From assembly GCA_030430125.1 (NCBI GenBank), contig JAUIGA010000226.1, forward strand, positions 1 to 5,555: a DNA stretch of 5,555 bases. Direction: 5' to 3'. Under the pieces are notes generated by a model that was not told the origin of the DNA, made no database searches, and saw only the letters and a program-made list of their open reading frames with translations. This DNA is from Chloroflexia bacterium. Its GTDB lineage: Bacteria; Chloroflexota; Chloroflexia; Thermomicrobiales; UBA6265. Positions 5,522 to 5,555 of the stretch are shown one piece after another (within the stretch, counting starts at the first letter, position 1; each line of letters opens with the position of its first letter). Position numbers and translations under genes: made by a program.

Positions 5522-5555
5522 ATTCCCAAACGGGGCGCCGAAGAAACTCGTCGCC

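Noticed and set aside
4718..5529. Minus-strand frames of 264 and 212 codons opposite the Crp/Fnr gene
   Set aside because: The plus strand encodes a full two-domain regulator with promoter and ribosome site; the antisense products have no domains.
1..5555. Search for a CRISPR array, tRNA/rRNA, transposase, toxin-antitoxin pair or defence operon
   Set aside because: No spaced repeats, cloverleaf, terminal inverted repeats or matching protein motifs were seen; all large frames are explained by housekeeping or regulatory families.

Overview
The window is GC-rich (roughly 60% by eye) and densely coded, as in a free-living bacterium. The best taxonomic hint is the secreted protein at 1202-2506. 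It ends in a Pro/Ser/Ala/Thr tail (SPVASPVATPEA) of a kind common in secreted proteins of Chloroflexota, especially Thermomicrobia-like lineages. An S9 peptidase with a GGNER-type propeller and short stand-alone Ppx/GppA proteins would fit such a genome. This placement is an inference from sequence style, not proof. I see no rRNA, tRNA, CRISPR array, insertion sequence or phage gene.

Layout: (1) 1-1037, minus strand: the N-terminal 345 residues of an S9 (prolyl-oligopeptidase-type) peptidase, cut by the left edge before its catalytic domain. (2) 1038-1201: a 164-bp divergent intergenic region with a perfect 13-bp palindrome. (3) 1202-2506, plus strand: a secreted HExxH zincin-like protein with a signal peptide. 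(4) 2533-2895, minus strand: a small single-domain cupin, convergent with the zincin. A long hairpin at 2514-2555 lies over the junction and contains the cupin stop codon. (5) 2896-2990: a short divergent region. (6) 2991-3710 and 3710-4633, plus strand: a calcineurin-like metallophosphoesterase whose TAA stop overlaps the ATG of a Ppx/GppA phosphatase (TAATG), so the two are almost certainly co-transcribed and probably translationally coupled. (7) 4634-4816: a 183-bp gap holding the clearest promoter of the window (TTGACA, 17 bp, TAAAAT) and several TGTGC/GCACA elements. (8) 4817-5521, plus strand: a Crp/Fnr-family regulator. The last 34 bases hold nothing I can identify.

The genes fall into at least three units: two divergently transcribed peptidase-type genes, a lone cupin, and a two-gene phosphohydrolase operon followed by a separately promoted Crp/Fnr regulator. 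The phosphohydrolase pair suggests turnover of polyphosphate or phosphorylated nucleotides. A link between that pair and the regulator is only positional. I found no clear evidence of a new defence or mobile system. The most useful leads are the promoter/operator region of the regulator, the likely altered ligand and DNA specificity of that regulator, the coupled phosphohydrolase pair, and the poorly characterised secreted zincin.
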